DNA from: Varroa destructor
Lineage: Eukaryota > Arthropoda > Arachnida > Mesostigmata > Varroidae
NCBI RefSeq assembly: GCF_002443255.2
Contig: NW_019211456.1
Coordinates: forward strand, 37,083,042 to 37,147,041
DNA length: 64,000 nucleotides
Direction of reading: 5' to 3'
Part shown: in pieces, positions 11,683-23,700 of the stretch
How positions within the stretch are numbered: position 1 is the stretch's first letter
Layout of the letters: every line of letters starts with the position of its first letter
Made by a program: the position numbers and the translations under genes
Notes under the pieces: generated by a model
The model's database searches: none
What the model saw: the letters and a program-made list of their open reading frames with translations, nothing else
What the model was told of the DNA's origin: nothing

Positions 11683-13550
11683 CCAATAGCCATATTTCAT
11701 ATTTCCAATATAACTAACTTCATTAGTGTTCATCGAAATATAGAAGCGGATAACATGTAAAGGTCGTGCTAACTATAATCATCTGAGTTACCTCATCGAA
11801 GGGAACAAATTTTTTTCGCGTATTGACACTGGGCTCTTTCATGTCGCATTATAAACGTTTCACGGTAGATTGACTACTGAAGATCCTTGAAAAATATCAG
11901 ATTTTTTTTTGATGTGATAGAAAAAGTAGGCATTTATATATAAACGTGGAAATTCAGAGATTCACCGTTCAGATATGACATAAGATTGGAGGTCGACTTC
12001 GCTTAGCTGAAACTGCACCACTGTTTCGTTTATCGCCATCGCCTGTAGCTTCCCTAGTTAGAGGAAAGACCTTTGGTGCTCAGTGGATTCTCAATGGATT
12101 TCCTCATCGATCTTGGTGTGAGGCACAATGCAAATACCGAGCTAGGATTGCAACAACGAAGATGTGGTCCTATACTACATACAGCTCAAACCAATCTATA
12201 TAGCTTCTATCGACAGTAGCTGTACGCAGGCAATTCCCCATAAAGTGTACGTTTTTTTTGTCTGTTATTTTGAAAACGATCGCCATGTACGCGCAGGTAT
12301 TGGATAGAATGTTCCGCATAAACAGATGTATTGACCATGAGTATTAAACACATATAGAAAAATGTTGTGCCTGAGCTGTTAAACTGCCAGGGCATCAGAC
12401 TTGAGCTGGCGTCTGGACAGAGTACAAGAGCAACAATGGCGCGTGCACATGGGAGACTTTGGTTGTTATCTGTAGACGTAACGCCTTCCGTATGGATGCC
12501 GTCAGTTATTATTTACAATAAATAGTAGATTAGTGAATCCATAGCGTTTATGCTTTAGTTTGTAGTTTATGTATGCTTTAGCTATAGTTTTACGCATTGA
12601 ACACTGTCTTTATTAAGATAGGTACTTGAAGAGGCGGCCGCGATCGGAGTGTAGCAGAACAGATCTACAAAAGCCCACCTGCCGTACCAGATAAGTTGCT
12701 GAACTTTGGTGATGAACTTCATTGTGGAATCGACCTAGAAAACCGCACCAGGACAACTGAGTTTTAATGTACATGTCACGCAATTAAATCACAATATAAC
12801 GCACGTACCTGTTCGAAATGCACGTGTACCGCGCTAAGAAGCGTAACATTGGTTCAGTTTCCTCTCAATAACTAGGCCTCGAATAACTAGTACCACTCGA
12901 ACGTGGGTCACATCAGGCAGAACAGGCAACGGCAACGGCGCCTGAAGCATTCTCATGCCAGTTATTGTTCTGTAAACGATCGAAAACTTTTACCTATACT
13001 TCGATTAGCCATTTAACAGCGTTGTTTCACCTGGTTTGCGAGCGGCTGTTGATCAGCGCATAGGGATATAACCACATACCGTACTATTCTGGCAGTAAGT
13101 AAAAAACGTAAGTTAGCAACAACGAAACGGCCAAGTTAAATGTTTTCGTATTGTTTCGACCTGACCAGCCCGCAACGAGTTGCTGAGTAGGAAATGGATA
13201 GACGGACAAACAAACTCATCTAGGCCGCAGTCAACGCGTGCTCAGCTTTTTTCAACGGGAGATGAATAACCGCATCATCCAGCAGCTGCGAGCGCTCTAC
13301 TACATGGCTGTGTGGCTAGCTGATCGGACCAGTCTAGTTTAGCCGGTTCAATACGTTCAGTCATTAATCAGATACGTATCTATACGTCCCTGCGTTCCGC
13401 TTTTCGCCTTGCCAATACATACGTGTTCAGCTACGACACATTAATAATAATGATAGTAATCATAATAGCGAAAAGAGATTATACAGCAATAGAAATAAAG
13501 ATCTGACTCGACAGGAAGCTGCAGGGAAGAACCTCGGAAGAGATCAACGA

Positions 13551-13566
13551 ATGATGATGATGATGG
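13551..13566. repeat. Short (ATG)n run
   Basis: Five ATG units upstream of SINE copy 1. Confidence 0.85.
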
Positions 13567-13650
13567 TGGCAACAATAAGCTCCTTGCTGAATATATTCTC
13601 GATATCATTTTGTTAGAGGGGAATCGATAAATAGATGTTTTACAGTTTAG

Positions 13651-13785
13651 ACATTCCGTCGGACGGCTGGCTCTCAGCAAAAAAACGAAATCTGTCTATG
13701 CCCGGATTCGAACCTCAGCCACGATGCATCCCGAAGATTAGCAGGCAAACGCGTTACCCACTAAGCCACTCAAGCACGCTGGCTC
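13651..13785 (-). mobile_element. tRNA-derived SINE, copy 1
   Basis: Read on the minus strand, TGGCTTAGTGGG (plus 13757-13768) matches the Pol III A box and GGTTCGAATCC (plus 13704-13714) matches the B box exactly. The acceptor and T stems do not pair properly, so this is a SINE head and not a working tRNA. Downstream it shares GGGCATAGAC and GAGAGCCAGC with the copy at 22111-22250 in the same order and spacing, which defines a dispersed family. An A-run lies beyond its 5' side on the plus strand (13799-13810). Confidence 0.7.
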
Positions 13786-13829
13786 CTATTTTCACACTAA
13801 AAAAAAAAAAGAAAAAAATGTGACCAGAG

Positions 13830-16320
13830 TAAATAGAACGCTGTCGAGACACTGAGACGTGCAAGTTCATGCATGCAAGTCACATACCTATTGTAGTAAG
13901 ATAAATATATGGAAAATTAATAAATGTCAAGGGTAGCCAACGTTACTATTGTTGCCACTACGTCGATGAATCTGACGTAACTAGAAATTCAAGTATGCTC
14001 CGGTGATACATTTTATAAATAGTTGGCTTTGTTATTATAATGTAATTTTATTAACTAAATGCTGCTACAGTCTAATCGTAATGTGGAGTTTTTGTGTACG
14101 TTGCCCTCGGAACGGCGGGTACTCTGAGCACGTTCTACTCAAGTTACCCATATTTTCATAAGTACGAAATGTTATACCGTGGAACGAAGTTCATACGGCT
14201 GTTAAACGCATGCTCGACGTACACCAGTTAAATTGGACCTTTTTATTAAAATAAGAAATCGCTTTGGGCATTTCTCGCCGAGTACTATATCCGGCGAGCC
14301 ATAATCAATGATCATCGTTTCACTATCTGAATACCAATACGAAGCCCTGAAGATGTCAATCAAATTCTAAGAGTAGCCGACAACACGCCATATTCTAACC
14401 TATAATGGGTATGTGGTATTTTTTTCGGTTACTATCCCCTCCTGAGCCTAGATTGCTCACGAAACGAGAGTATTTCTCGACGTCGGGTCCTTTTTGAGTC
14501 CTGTTAGTTTATTCGGCCTCTACTGGGCGTTTAAGCAAACTTCCTAGTCTTTACCGACTATCTAAAAAAAACCAACAGCTTTAGGATACACTCCTGAGAG
14601 AAGCGAGCTATGGGTGTGAATCTTTTTAAACCGCTGGTAACGCTGTTGCTGCTGATATTGCCTCAACCGCCCCCTTTCTCTATTGAAGGTTCGAAGTCCT
14701 CAACGGTGCGAAGTGGCGGGAGGCAAAGCAATTGTGAAGCATGAGGTGATGAATGCTACACAACGGCAGCGGTCGCAGTCGAAGATGAAGTGTCTTCTTG
14801 CGTGAATGCGGGCAATGCCACTACTGGCGGGGATGCATAAAAGTGTGGGTGAGTAAGGGCTGCATGTAGGTTAGCCTCGTGTACAGAGGCTATGGTACGA
14901 TATCGAATGCATTTTGTAGCACGCAGGAGCAGCAACATTGCATGAGGTATGGGTTTATATAGATGTGGGAGCGCCAAAGTCGCGCGTGCAAGAATGTATC
15001 TATAGCCAACTATATATGCGAGTTCAAGCGTTTACTTCAAAGAAAGAGTCTGGAGGCTAAGAGGACCAGTTCCACGTAGACCGGGCAGGGAAACCTTTAT
15101 TGATAGCCAACAAACACGACTAGATTCCCCAGATCGAAGCGGCCGTGACAGACCGTCGGTGACGCGTCAGGAAGCGGTCTAGATGTTTGCTCTGGAGCAG
15201 GTAAAAGAAAATTCGAGTCACCCTACTCGTCTCTGATAACTTCAGTCGCATCCCATCTTTCCCCTCCTTGTTTCGTGCACCATAATAAGGACCATCGTCA
15301 TAATATAATAACATACGTGAGGATCTCGTCTATATACCGAATCAAAACACTGTCAGCTACTGCATGTATGTGTTGTAGATTTGGAAAATAGAGAAAATAC
15401 TACATACATATATATATATATATATATATAGAGTATTTTGCCTGTTTCCATATATATAATCAAGCTCATATCTGGTACATATATAGAAGTGAACACTCAT
15501 ACTTTAGCATAGTTAAATATGTTTATTTATATATATTGCAGAAAATGAAAAAGACGCAACTTATACATGCGGCCCGTAGTTGACACCTCTTCTTAATGTA
15601 ACTGCTACAAATATGTCGCTTTTCTTTCGGCGTCCTAATTGTTGCAGGAGTTGTTCGCTGCTGCTGTCGATATAATCATCATTAAGGACGTACCTCTTTA
15701 AATAGCGACTATTGGCGACGGCCGATGTTCAACTGACCTAGTTAGAATGTTGGCCTGCATCTCTTTTCAGCATATCTCAGACGAGTATCAGGAGGCTGCG
15801 CGCATAATTCGAAAGTTATCTATAAGGAACTAATAACTGTCACGTATATAACTAAACGATATGTAATACCACAGTTATTAAATTAAGAAAGCGATTTGTT
15901 GTTTAAAAAGTACAGATACATGGTGTTGAGAATGTAGAACGGGTACCACTTCTTAGCACACAATGTAATATAACTGGCCGGCTTGAAGGGCCTCTTAAAA
16001 GATTCATTCATATATCCGATGCTTTAAAAATGTCCAATGTAAATTCAAGCTTGTATTGAATATAAAATAGTATGTACTATATCAGCGAACTTTCTTGCAT
16101 TACACATAGTCGACGCCGGCCCAGGACACGTCGTCGTAATTCTATCCTAAACAGGTCTAATAGCAATTGTTTTAAATCTTCATCCTTTTTCCAAGGCAAG
16201 TTTCCAGAGGCAAGTTTCCTGGTGGTGGCCACCCCAAGATAGACCGATTCCGTCTTCCTTTGCGCGATAGTGTTTAAAGTACTAAACTAATGCAGAGATC
16301 TTTCAGTATGTCGATGACCG
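13830..16320. other. No gene recognised
   Basis: No splice-supported frame seen. A (TA)n run lies at 15408-15430 and an AATAAA on the minus strand near 15095-15105. Confidence 0.55.
15408..15430. repeat. (AT)n microsatellite
   Basis: About eleven and a half AT units. Confidence 0.97.
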
Positions 16321-16331
16321 TTCAGTATTGC

Positions 16332-16357
16332 TATATATATATATATATATATATATA
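16332..16357. repeat. (TA)n microsatellite
   Basis: Thirteen TA units. Confidence 0.97.
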
Positions 16358-16540
16358 CAGCCGGGTCTGATTCGCCGGGGACTAGCCACCATACTACCTG
16401 AGGTTCCCACTCTTCGCAATATTTCGTTCCAAAATATATACGACGCATTTTACACTAATTTAAGTGAACGGAGTCTGTTCTGTTCAGCGCGAAGACAGGC
16501 ACACAGAAATACATATTCATATCACCATATAGAATAGGAC

Positions 16541-16837
16541 ATGTGTAGGAAAGCGAACGACGACAAAGGTAGTAACTCAGATGAACCGGCTCAGGAGAAG
16601 GCAGACAATGAAGGCAAGTCCCTCCTGTATCTGCATGCGTGTTCGCCTCTGTATATATGCCATGAGCTATACGAGAATGAAGCAGAGTCAATTTTCATTC
16701 TGTCGAATCCTTTCCTCGAGCATCCTTGCATCAGTTACCTCAAAGCGACGAGAAGGAAACAGTCGTCAGAGACAGGTGGGCAACAGATGCCGTGCTCCTG
16801 TACAGATGCTGCCTGTCGAGGTCCATTCATGAGCTGA
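16541..16837 (+). CDS. Small ORF, 98 codons, hydrophilic
   Basis: An ATG with an in-frame TAG two codons upstream starts a 98-residue frame ending in TGA. The first 25 residues are strongly hydrophilic (NDDKGSNSDEPAQEKAD). A mixed middle with several Cys and a basic patch (KATRRK) follow. Third codon positions are somewhat richer in G+C than the flanks, which weakly favours coding. A second frame is open for 83 codons over the same bases. No domain is recognised. It could be a single-exon small protein or chance. Confidence 0.22.
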   Translation: MCRKANDDKGSNSDEPAQEKADNEGKSLLYLHACSPLYICHELYENEAESIFILSNPFLEHPCISYLKATRRKQSSETGGQQMPCSCTDAACRGPFMS

Positions 16838-17721
16838 ACGAGTTGCCTGTCACTGGATGATCATTTACATTCAACTAAGGTTACCTAGGCCACGAACGGC
16901 ATCCCGTGGACTGTGCTGGAGCATATTGTAGCCAGTACCGCCCGTACGACTAGTAGACAAAATATAATAGCAGCATCTTCCCGGAAGCAGTGCTCTTCCT
17001 AGCTAGCGGAAAAGGATATGCAACCAAAAGTGCAATGTATGCTGTTGTGCCTGCCTACGGCGCCTTCTCACCATCCTCCCTCGTGCTCACTTATCAAACA
17101 GTTCGCCTGAGCTGTCCAGGCAGGACCGAATGCCTGTCGCCCAACCTTCAACACGCTGCTCAATGCTACACCGCTGTCCTGCTGATAGCCCCACGAAGGT
17201 GTCGCTACCGCATGAGTTTAAGAAGCGTCTCCAACGGGGCTGGCGGGGGAGGGGGGTACGAGGAGAGGGAAGGCTGATTAAGTTCTGTTGAAGATAGCTC
17301 CGCATGGTAAACTAGCTGGGTGCACAAAGAGCCCGATCATGTTGATCATCATGGTCTTCTTCCTATCCGGCAATGGAAGGTTGTGGCACGTCCGTTTGCT
17401 CAGTGGAGAGGAACGATGAGAAAAATCGCGAGAGGGAGGGACAGGCCAGCAACTAGACATAGTGAGAACGAGCCGTTGGAAAGCCTTTTAGACGAGCAGA
17501 AAAGTCGCTGGCTGAACGGATGGCATTCCCCTCGAGTGACACAGTAAAATTCGGACGACATTGTCCTATGCGTTGTCGTTGCAGACGAAACGTATGCCTC
17601 TACATTATCTGGTTAGTCAAGGTGGGTGGCAGCGGAGAAAATCTGACAAAAAAGTTTACGTACGATCGATGCTACCACACGAAAAGGCGGACCGTTGAAG
17701 TCCAAGTTCTGGGTTTGTCGG

Positions 17722-17760
17722 TTGTAAGTCAAGTCAAGTAAGCCTTTATTGAGCTAAAGG
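17722..17760 (-). repeat. Possible retroelement 3' tail
   Basis: On the minus strand an AATAAA is followed by GGCTT and then ACTTG repeated in tandem (ACTTGACTTGACTT). Short 3' tandem tails after a polyadenylation-like signal are typical of some non-LTR retroelements and SINEs. No reverse transcriptase or Pol III promoter is seen beside it. Confidence 0.2.
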
Positions 17761-18189
17761 TAGGTATATGCACATCTGAATATTATTATTCTGTGCTTGG
17801 CGCGCGACAAGTGATTTTCGGAGAGAAGCTGTCTCGTTAAAATGAACGTTTTTTCTTTTACCTTGCTGCTCGACTCAGTGACTGTATCTGAGCTATTTCC
17901 TTGACTGGCTTTGTTTTCTACTGCACGAGAGTTTAGGTGCCTTAAAAGACAGATCTTAAAGTTGAGTACTTGGTACTATGTGCCTATTATTTGTGCACCT
18001 GAAAACTTCCAAAGATTGGTCCTACGTGATGCACGGATCTTATCGCACTGTTAGTAGTTTGTACAGAGTGCTTCCGTCATACAAAACGGAAGGCGTGCAT
18101 CAACGTCTGGTAAAAGATCAGATTTGAAATTGAACAGAAGCTTCAATCAATGAGCAATCATACTCATTAATGCTATTACCGTCCTTTAG

Positions 18190-18408
18190 GGTGCAGTTTC
18201 TAGATGCCAGGTTATCCTGCCTATGAATAGAGAGGTTCATCGCGTATGTTTTGGAAACAATCGCAGAACAATCTGCTGTCAACTAATGCCGTCCTCACTT
18301 CGAACCGATGGATACAACGTCAGCTATGTAAACGTCAATGAGTCTTTAGCCACACGAATCGGATATGACAGTACTGATGCGTATTGGACCACTGGTCAAA
18401 GCATATAA
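18190..18408 (+). CDS. Candidate terminal exon, 72 codons
   Basis: A fair acceptor (attaccgtcctttag) is followed by a frame open to TAA at 18408, with an internal ATG at 18223. The peptide contains two N-glycosylation sequons (NVS, NES) and a CC pair, as in an extracellular segment, but has no signal peptide of its own. Not recognised. Confidence 0.17.
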   Translation, partial: GAVSRCQVILPMNREVHRVCFGNNRRTICCQLMPSSLRTDGYNVSYVNVNESLATRIGYDSTDAYWTTGQSI

Positions 18409-18671
18409 ATGTGTCTTAACAAGTTCTAAACATCAGAAATGCTAGCAACCATTATTGATCTACCAGGTCATCCACGCGTTTTGCTTCAGCAGACCCCTTA
18501 TGAAAATGGTAACGGCAGCCCATTAATGGTACTCTCCTTTGCTAGGGTCTAGTCTGAGCTAACGATATCTTTGCCGAGGTTTCTAGTACTGCGACAGCAA
18601 GCACACGCTCGATACTTTCGCGCTTATAAGAACGCACCGATGCCGCAGGAGGCTAAATATTAAGGAAGTAT

Positions 18672-18727
18672 AAATTGTATATATATATATACAATTTGTA
18701 TATATATTGAACATATATATATGTTCA
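18672..18727. repeat. Two adjacent perfect palindromes
   Basis: Bases 18672-18697 form a 26-bp perfect palindrome: AAATTGT, an AT core, then ACAATTT. Bases 18708-18727 form a 20-bp perfect palindrome: TGAACATATA, then its complement. Ten bases of TA-rich sequence separate them. Both could extrude as cruciforms. Confidence 0.93.
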
Positions 18728-19502
18728 GTCGGTGATTAACTGATAACAACAGAGGATGATTTAGAGACAGATTTAGACATTGAGCTTGGTCGACTGATTA
18801 GCTACAGAAAATCTATATAGGTATATTTGCTTCACTGGTAGACGCCTTATACTATCGGACGCCACCGTAGTATCTTCATATTTAATCTTCATTAACAGGA
18901 ATTTCGTTTTTCTGTGGAGTCGTAAAGGGCAAGAAGCCAAACAACTGATAGTCCGAGCGTTGTAATTCCGTGTTAGAGCTGCCATTGCACGGATAGACGC
19001 TCATTGTGTGTAGATCTGTCAAAAACAGCGGACTGATATGTTGACTGGGTAAAGTGAAGGTTTTATTGTGTATATCAAAATCAGGCCTATTGCACGCTGC
19101 GTGAACTAACAGATTACCGATTTTAACATTCGGGATTTTAGAATTCATTTCCTTCATCTGTTAATTTATGGTCCTCTTTTTTTTTTATAGTTAAGCTGTA
19201 GGAAATAATTCTTGTTTAGTTTCAATAAAGCTTTTGCTCCGGTCTGAAAGCCTGGCGTAACGTAAAGGAAATTGACTGGATAATGTGTACCGCATTGAAT
19301 TTTTACTTCATTATATTAATATCGGTTTGCTTGACGGATGGGGTTTTAAGAGATACTACGTGCATCTGTGCGCGTGGGGCGTACATTAAAATTCGAATCC
19401 TCTAAAAATGCCGTTGTACCGACAATTTTAATGCTGATTGTAGCAGTTTTAATTTATTACGTCGTAGTAGACGCGTTTTACATTAAAAGCGGAAAAAAAT
19501 AC

Positions 19503-19503
<1 letters not shown>

Positions 19504-19534
<31 letters not shown>
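19504..19534. repeat. (TA)n microsatellite
   Basis: About fifteen and a half TA units. Confidence 0.98.
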
Positions 19535-19537
<3 letters not shown>

Positions 19538-19837
19538 AACGGTAAACTTTTTTCTACAAACCGTTACTAGCTCTCCACCGAATAGCGTTACCGAAGCGCG
19601 CTTTGTTCGGCTATTTTTTCGTTGAAGCTCCTCTGAGGATTCTAACATATATATTTATATATATAAAACGCTGTCAGAATTGAAGCTGCTCACGTCCGCC
19701 GACCTCCTTAGTTCTTGCAGTAACAATTTTACCAAAAGTGACAAAATAGACACCAGTCGTCGGCAGTTTTGCCCAAGTATGTTGACGTTTAGTTATTTTT
19801 TTCCACCACAGAATATGATACGTATCTGCGTACTTAG

Positions 19838-20000
19838 GCCAAGCACGTGAAGAAATTCCTAACGTCGACAGCGAATCTGCTCAGGGACATGTACCTGCAC
19901 GCCCATAATTTCCGACGACGAGGACAGTGCGACGGCAGTAGCCGGAACCCTCAACAGAGAGCTTGCGACTATTCGCTGGGGCGCGATGAGTTTTACGTCG
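19838..20000 (+). CDS. Candidate internal exon
   Basis: This frame is open for 54 codons and ends at a GTAAGG donor at 20001. GC at third codon positions is high. The peptide is helical and basic at first (VKKFLTSTANLLRDMY), then Cys- and Arg-rich. The acceptor would be the ACTTAG at 19837. A stronger one (TTTTTCCACCACAG, about 19811) gives stops in every phase. It may be the upstream part of the model at 20434-21541, through a 76-base exon at 20213-20288 after the fine acceptor CTTCTTTCCTCAG, with phases agreeing. It conflicts with the minus-strand reading of the same bases. Confidence 0.2.
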
Positions 20001-20147
20001 GTAAGGGGTTTTCCTCTTCGGCTCTTGTTGGCTTTCAATGCTATTGGTGTCGTTCGCTGGCGTCTTTGTCGTCGTTGTTGTCACGATGACGGCTCGTTTG
20101 ATGACAGATGCAAATTCTGCTTTTCTATAACCCGCCCCCGAAACCAT
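19895..20147 (-). CDS. Candidate first coding exon (minus strand)
   Basis: The ATG at 20147 has G at -3 and +4, a strong Kozak context. The frame runs for 84 codons to a GTACAT donor after GTGCAG. The peptide is basic and Thr/Lys/Arg-rich (TTTTTKTPAN, KRKTPYRRK). It overlaps the plus-strand exon candidate at 19838-20000, so only one can be right. Not recognised. Confidence 0.17.
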
Positions 20148-20433
20148 TTCTTTGTATACCTCGTATCTTGTCCTTCTACATTGGCTGTGTGCTTCCCCTC
20201 TTCTTTCCTCAGTATATTTGTGTTTTGCTTGCGTTGCCTATAGCAGTATAACGAACATCGTCGCTGTCATTGTTATTGCTCACACTGCCGTAACAAGTGG
20301 AGTTCTGCTGTAGGATTTCTTGTACGGTGCGTCACTGGCGTTCGAATTAGCAGGAAGCAAGACTACGAAATATGAAAAGAGAGAGACCTACGAAAACAAC
20401 GCCAAACTGTAAACCAAGGCTCTCAGTAGTCCG

Positions 20434-21541
20434 CAGGCAACGTCTCGGGTTGATGCTATCAGTGCCGAAAATGTTGGTCGACAACGCGCTGGCGGAACAT
20501 GCAGGAACAGTGTGATAAAGCGAGACGATATCACCATTAGCAACAACAGCATGGATGGCAGCAGCAGCAGCGGCGGCACCAGAGGTGAGTTCGAAGGCCG
20601 ACACCTCGACCGCTGTCGCCTTTGCGACGTCATGCTGAGCATGGCACCCACTGCAACAGAAGCAATCGCATGCATCCTTGTTGCATGGACATGGCGATAC
20701 CGAAGCTATCTATTACTATACAGATGCAGTCGGGCGCTGCTGCTGCTGCTGCTACCGATTCTGAGCCTAGCTGTTACTCAGGTGGGCAAGGATAGCATTT
20801 CGAAGTTGCTGCAAATTCAGAACTAGATTACGGTAGAGTGACGGTGGCACCGCTGCTGCTGCCGCAAGCTGATTCTCCCATCGAGTGAAAGGGCAACGGT
20901 AAAGCCATACATAGACAGCAATGAAAATGTCAGAAGTACAGACGAATAGAGAGCAGCTTAATTCCCCTGTCTGTCTCTTTTTCCGCCCCATAACTGATGC
21001 CGATGACGCATTGCTTGTACTATCGTCTCGTTGGGCCATCGAAATCTCGGCAATGAAGCCAACTTATACGTTCATCCATCCCTTCATCGACTGGCAACAT
21101 TGCGCACCTTTAACCGCAGCAGCATTTCGACGACTTTCAGTGGCTGGTGGGTTGGTCTGTTTTTCAATAGTCGCAGTGCCATCGACACTTCTTTTAAAGT
21201 AGGGCTCGTACATGCAATTGCCTCGTCGGGCATTCTGAATGCATGTTTGTGCGTGTGTGTTAGTTTTTAGTCATGTTTTTCAATTCACGAGCGATTAGAA
21301 TCACGAAGGAACCTATAGCTGAATCAAAGAAAAAGGAACAGCTAGTAACATCAGCGAGCAGTACGGCGAAAAGGTAAGGGCGGCTGCAAGAGCGACACCA
21401 ACGGCAGGGGAGACATTGAAGTGACATTGGCATAATGATGATCTGGCAAAGTCAGTTTGTTACCTTTTTATTTCTAGTCGCTTGGCTCCTCCTGATTTTT
21501 CGTCGTCGACGTCCGCGTCATCTTTTTGCGTCGTCTGTTAA
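20434..21541 (+). CDS. Candidate three-exon gene end, Ser-rich tail
   Basis: Proposed exons are 20434-20584, 21271-21373 and 21478-21541. Donors are AGAG/GTGAGT and AAAAG/GTAAGG. Acceptors are pyrimidine-rich and end in TTTTTAG and TTTCTAG. The phases fit at both joins: one base plus TC, then two bases plus T. The frame stops at TAA 21539-21541, and an AATAAA follows at 21671. The product would be polar, with a Ser/Gly run from an AGC repeat, a basic patch (ESKKKEQ) and a Ser-rich tail ending Phe-Cys-Val-Val-Cys, which resembles a prenylation box. An ATG in strong context (20551) could start it. Family unknown. Confidence 0.3.
20736..20753. repeat. (GCT)n run
   Basis: Six GCT units, within the intron of the 20434-21541 model. 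A second short AGC run lies at 20558-20571 inside its first exon. Confidence 0.9.
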
Positions 21542-22110
21542 AAATATAGATTTAGCTACCCGATTCGAACGGAAGTAAGGACGAAAGACGAAGCAAACGT
21601 CGCAGATTGAATAGTGAAACCGCATTGGCCACCCGTACACATAAACATGGATACCAGATCATTTTGCATGAATAAAGCATGAAGAACAAAGGGTACAGTA
21701 CAAACAACCTGACTCGTTCTCAAATTTGACTCATAAACAACTCACTCGCTGGATAAATAGATAGATAAGTAGGCAAAAGACAGCCTTGCTGGCACCATAC
21801 GCTATTGCTGTTGTCTGTCGTACCGGCGCTCCTGTCGTAGATACAAACGGTCCACCATGAAACGTATCTAAGAGGGGTTTCTAGAAGGGCAGAATACATA
21901 CGCTTGTCAGCTTGTGTTATTTTAGGAATACCAATTCAAAACCTTACGCCTAGGCAACACTTAGCACCTATAGACTAAATGGCTACGTTTCATAAAATCG
22001 AAGTCAAACACTGACTCACTTGGCCGCAATTAGGAAATGAAGACCTGCAAATCGCTTGACTAGCACGTACGTCTAGCTTCGCTGTCTACCATGCAGACTC
22101 CAGCGGATGC

Positions 22111-22250
22111 CAGGTCATAGGATAATGGGTAACGTACTTGCATGTTAGGGATTTTAGGAACACATTGTAGCGTAGGCTTGAACCCGGGCATAGACACGTT
22201 CCGTTCCGTGCGGAGAGCCAGCTTTCTGATGAAGCAACTGACGACGATAT
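22111..22250 (+). mobile_element. tRNA-derived SINE, copy 2
   Basis: Same family as the copy at 13651-13785 but in the opposite orientation. The shared order is A-box region with GGGTAACG, B box (GGCTTGAACCC at 22175-22185), GGGCATAGAC (22186-22195), then GAGAGCCAGC (22213-22222). The two copies differ at many positions and by small indels in the anticodon-like part. Both are therefore old, and this one has a damaged A box (GATAATGGG). Confidence 0.65.
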
Positions 22251-22259
22251 CAGACATTA

Positions 22260-23450
22260 AATATAAAGCTGTTTAACGTAAAAGTATTTTCGTTCACCCA
22301 AAACGTATTAACAGAACATCATCAAGTAATTTGGCATAACTTTAGTAACTTAAGCTATTGCTTCAAAAAAATAAAGTAGATAATTCACAACACGGCATTG
22401 ATTTTTCCATCGCTAAATTCGAGATTTATTACGGTCATTGTTTCCTAGAGGATGCAGCACAGAAATGCGGACCAGCAGCTGCCCATTGTGTTATTGTATG
22501 GTTACCCTCACAGAAACAAATTTGACTCTATGGAAAAAGGTCAGAATATAGTGGTGTTTGTTAATATCGCTCAGACCCATAGCTTTTAGTGTGGCAATAA
22601 CTAGATTTTAGATACTAGATATCTTTATAAACTCTTTGAAAAACTAGCATTGCTCTATATGAAAATCCACGGACCTGAGGTCATTTTCATAAAGGCTCAT
22701 CTTTCCCCGTCCAATAAGTGCTGTTCAGAGTCAGCTTGTTTGTTTATTGAAAGATCTAACTTTGACATTTATTGATACTTACTTTGTTTTTCTGATGAGG
22801 AATCAACGTGCTAGTTCAGTAACATGGCATTCATCCTTTGTGGATACAAGTACTGTAAAATTTTTTTGTACAAATATAAAAAAAAGGCCCGCTATTATGT
22901 TTTCTAGAATGATTTATTTCCCCTTGCCATTAATTAATACAATTAACAATTAACACGATAAGCATTTTTCTTGTTCACAAAAGCTGTATAGTGCTATTGT
23001 ATATAGGCATAGTCCTTTGACGTACTACGGTGCACGTGTCCTTTCTATTATTTGATTGTCGATTAATACCAGTGTTGTTGGCCGGTGGTAAGCACTGCGG
23101 AAAATCAAATGAGATCTATCATTGGTTTAGCATGATCTTATGCGATGTCTTGCCCGCATTGTGATAGCCGTACGAGCTCGTATGTTGACAGGACGCAGAT
23201 CTGGTCTTAGACGAGCTAAACACGAGAACAGCGTTCCCGTTTTGCTAGGTACTTCAGCTGCCTATGAAATAGACAAAGATTGCAGAGGCCTGCGTATGTT
23301 AGGTTCCCGTTGAGTTTTCTAAACCAAATGAGCGCACCGTCGTTAGATCGGTAGGGATAATGGCTATTCTCTCATGTATTTCTCTTGGCCGTCGCCCCTG
23401 CGGGCAGGCAACCGTCTCACGTGTACTAGGCAATACAACAGTGACAACTC
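22260..23450. other. No gene recognised
   Basis: AT-rich, with short frames only, for example 22747-22953 (68 codons). Confidence 0.6.
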
Positions 23451-23504
23451 GCAGCATCTTTGTGGCCATTGTTCGGAGTACATTATATTGAAATAGTAGA
23501 AGGA

Positions 23505-23700
23505 CTACTCAGTAGCGCTCTTCCCTCGGCTGCGGAGGCGGGTAGGACTCTCGTCCATGATGACACGCACATCATACCCATCGGCGTCACTTCCATGTTC
23601 ATCGTCGTCGTTGTCGTGAGGACGATGGTGGCGTTCGAAATGATGCTGATGCTGATGATGGTGACGATTGAAAGATAACGTCTGATGACTGCTGATAGTG
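23505..23700 (-). CDS. His/Asp-rich open frame
   Basis: A minus-strand frame of about 60 codons has a His-rich block (HHHQHQHHFERHH), then an Asp-rich block (DNDDDEHGSD), and ends in TAG. A CATCAG just upstream could be an acceptor. The composition comes from CAT/GAC triplet repeats, which keep several frames open, so the reading may be an artefact. Confidence 0.12.

Larger units (their letters stand above)
9760..13640. other. Long non-coding stretch
   Basis: AT-rich, with only short scattered frames. It contains the inverted repeat at 10407-10447 and a long TA run at 11644-11679. Nothing else could be supported. Confidence 0.6.

Noticed and set aside
20347..20675. Two minus-strand frames rich in Ala, Leu and Ser
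   Set aside because: They are kept open by triplet repeats, lack a good start, and lie opposite a better spliced plus-strand model.
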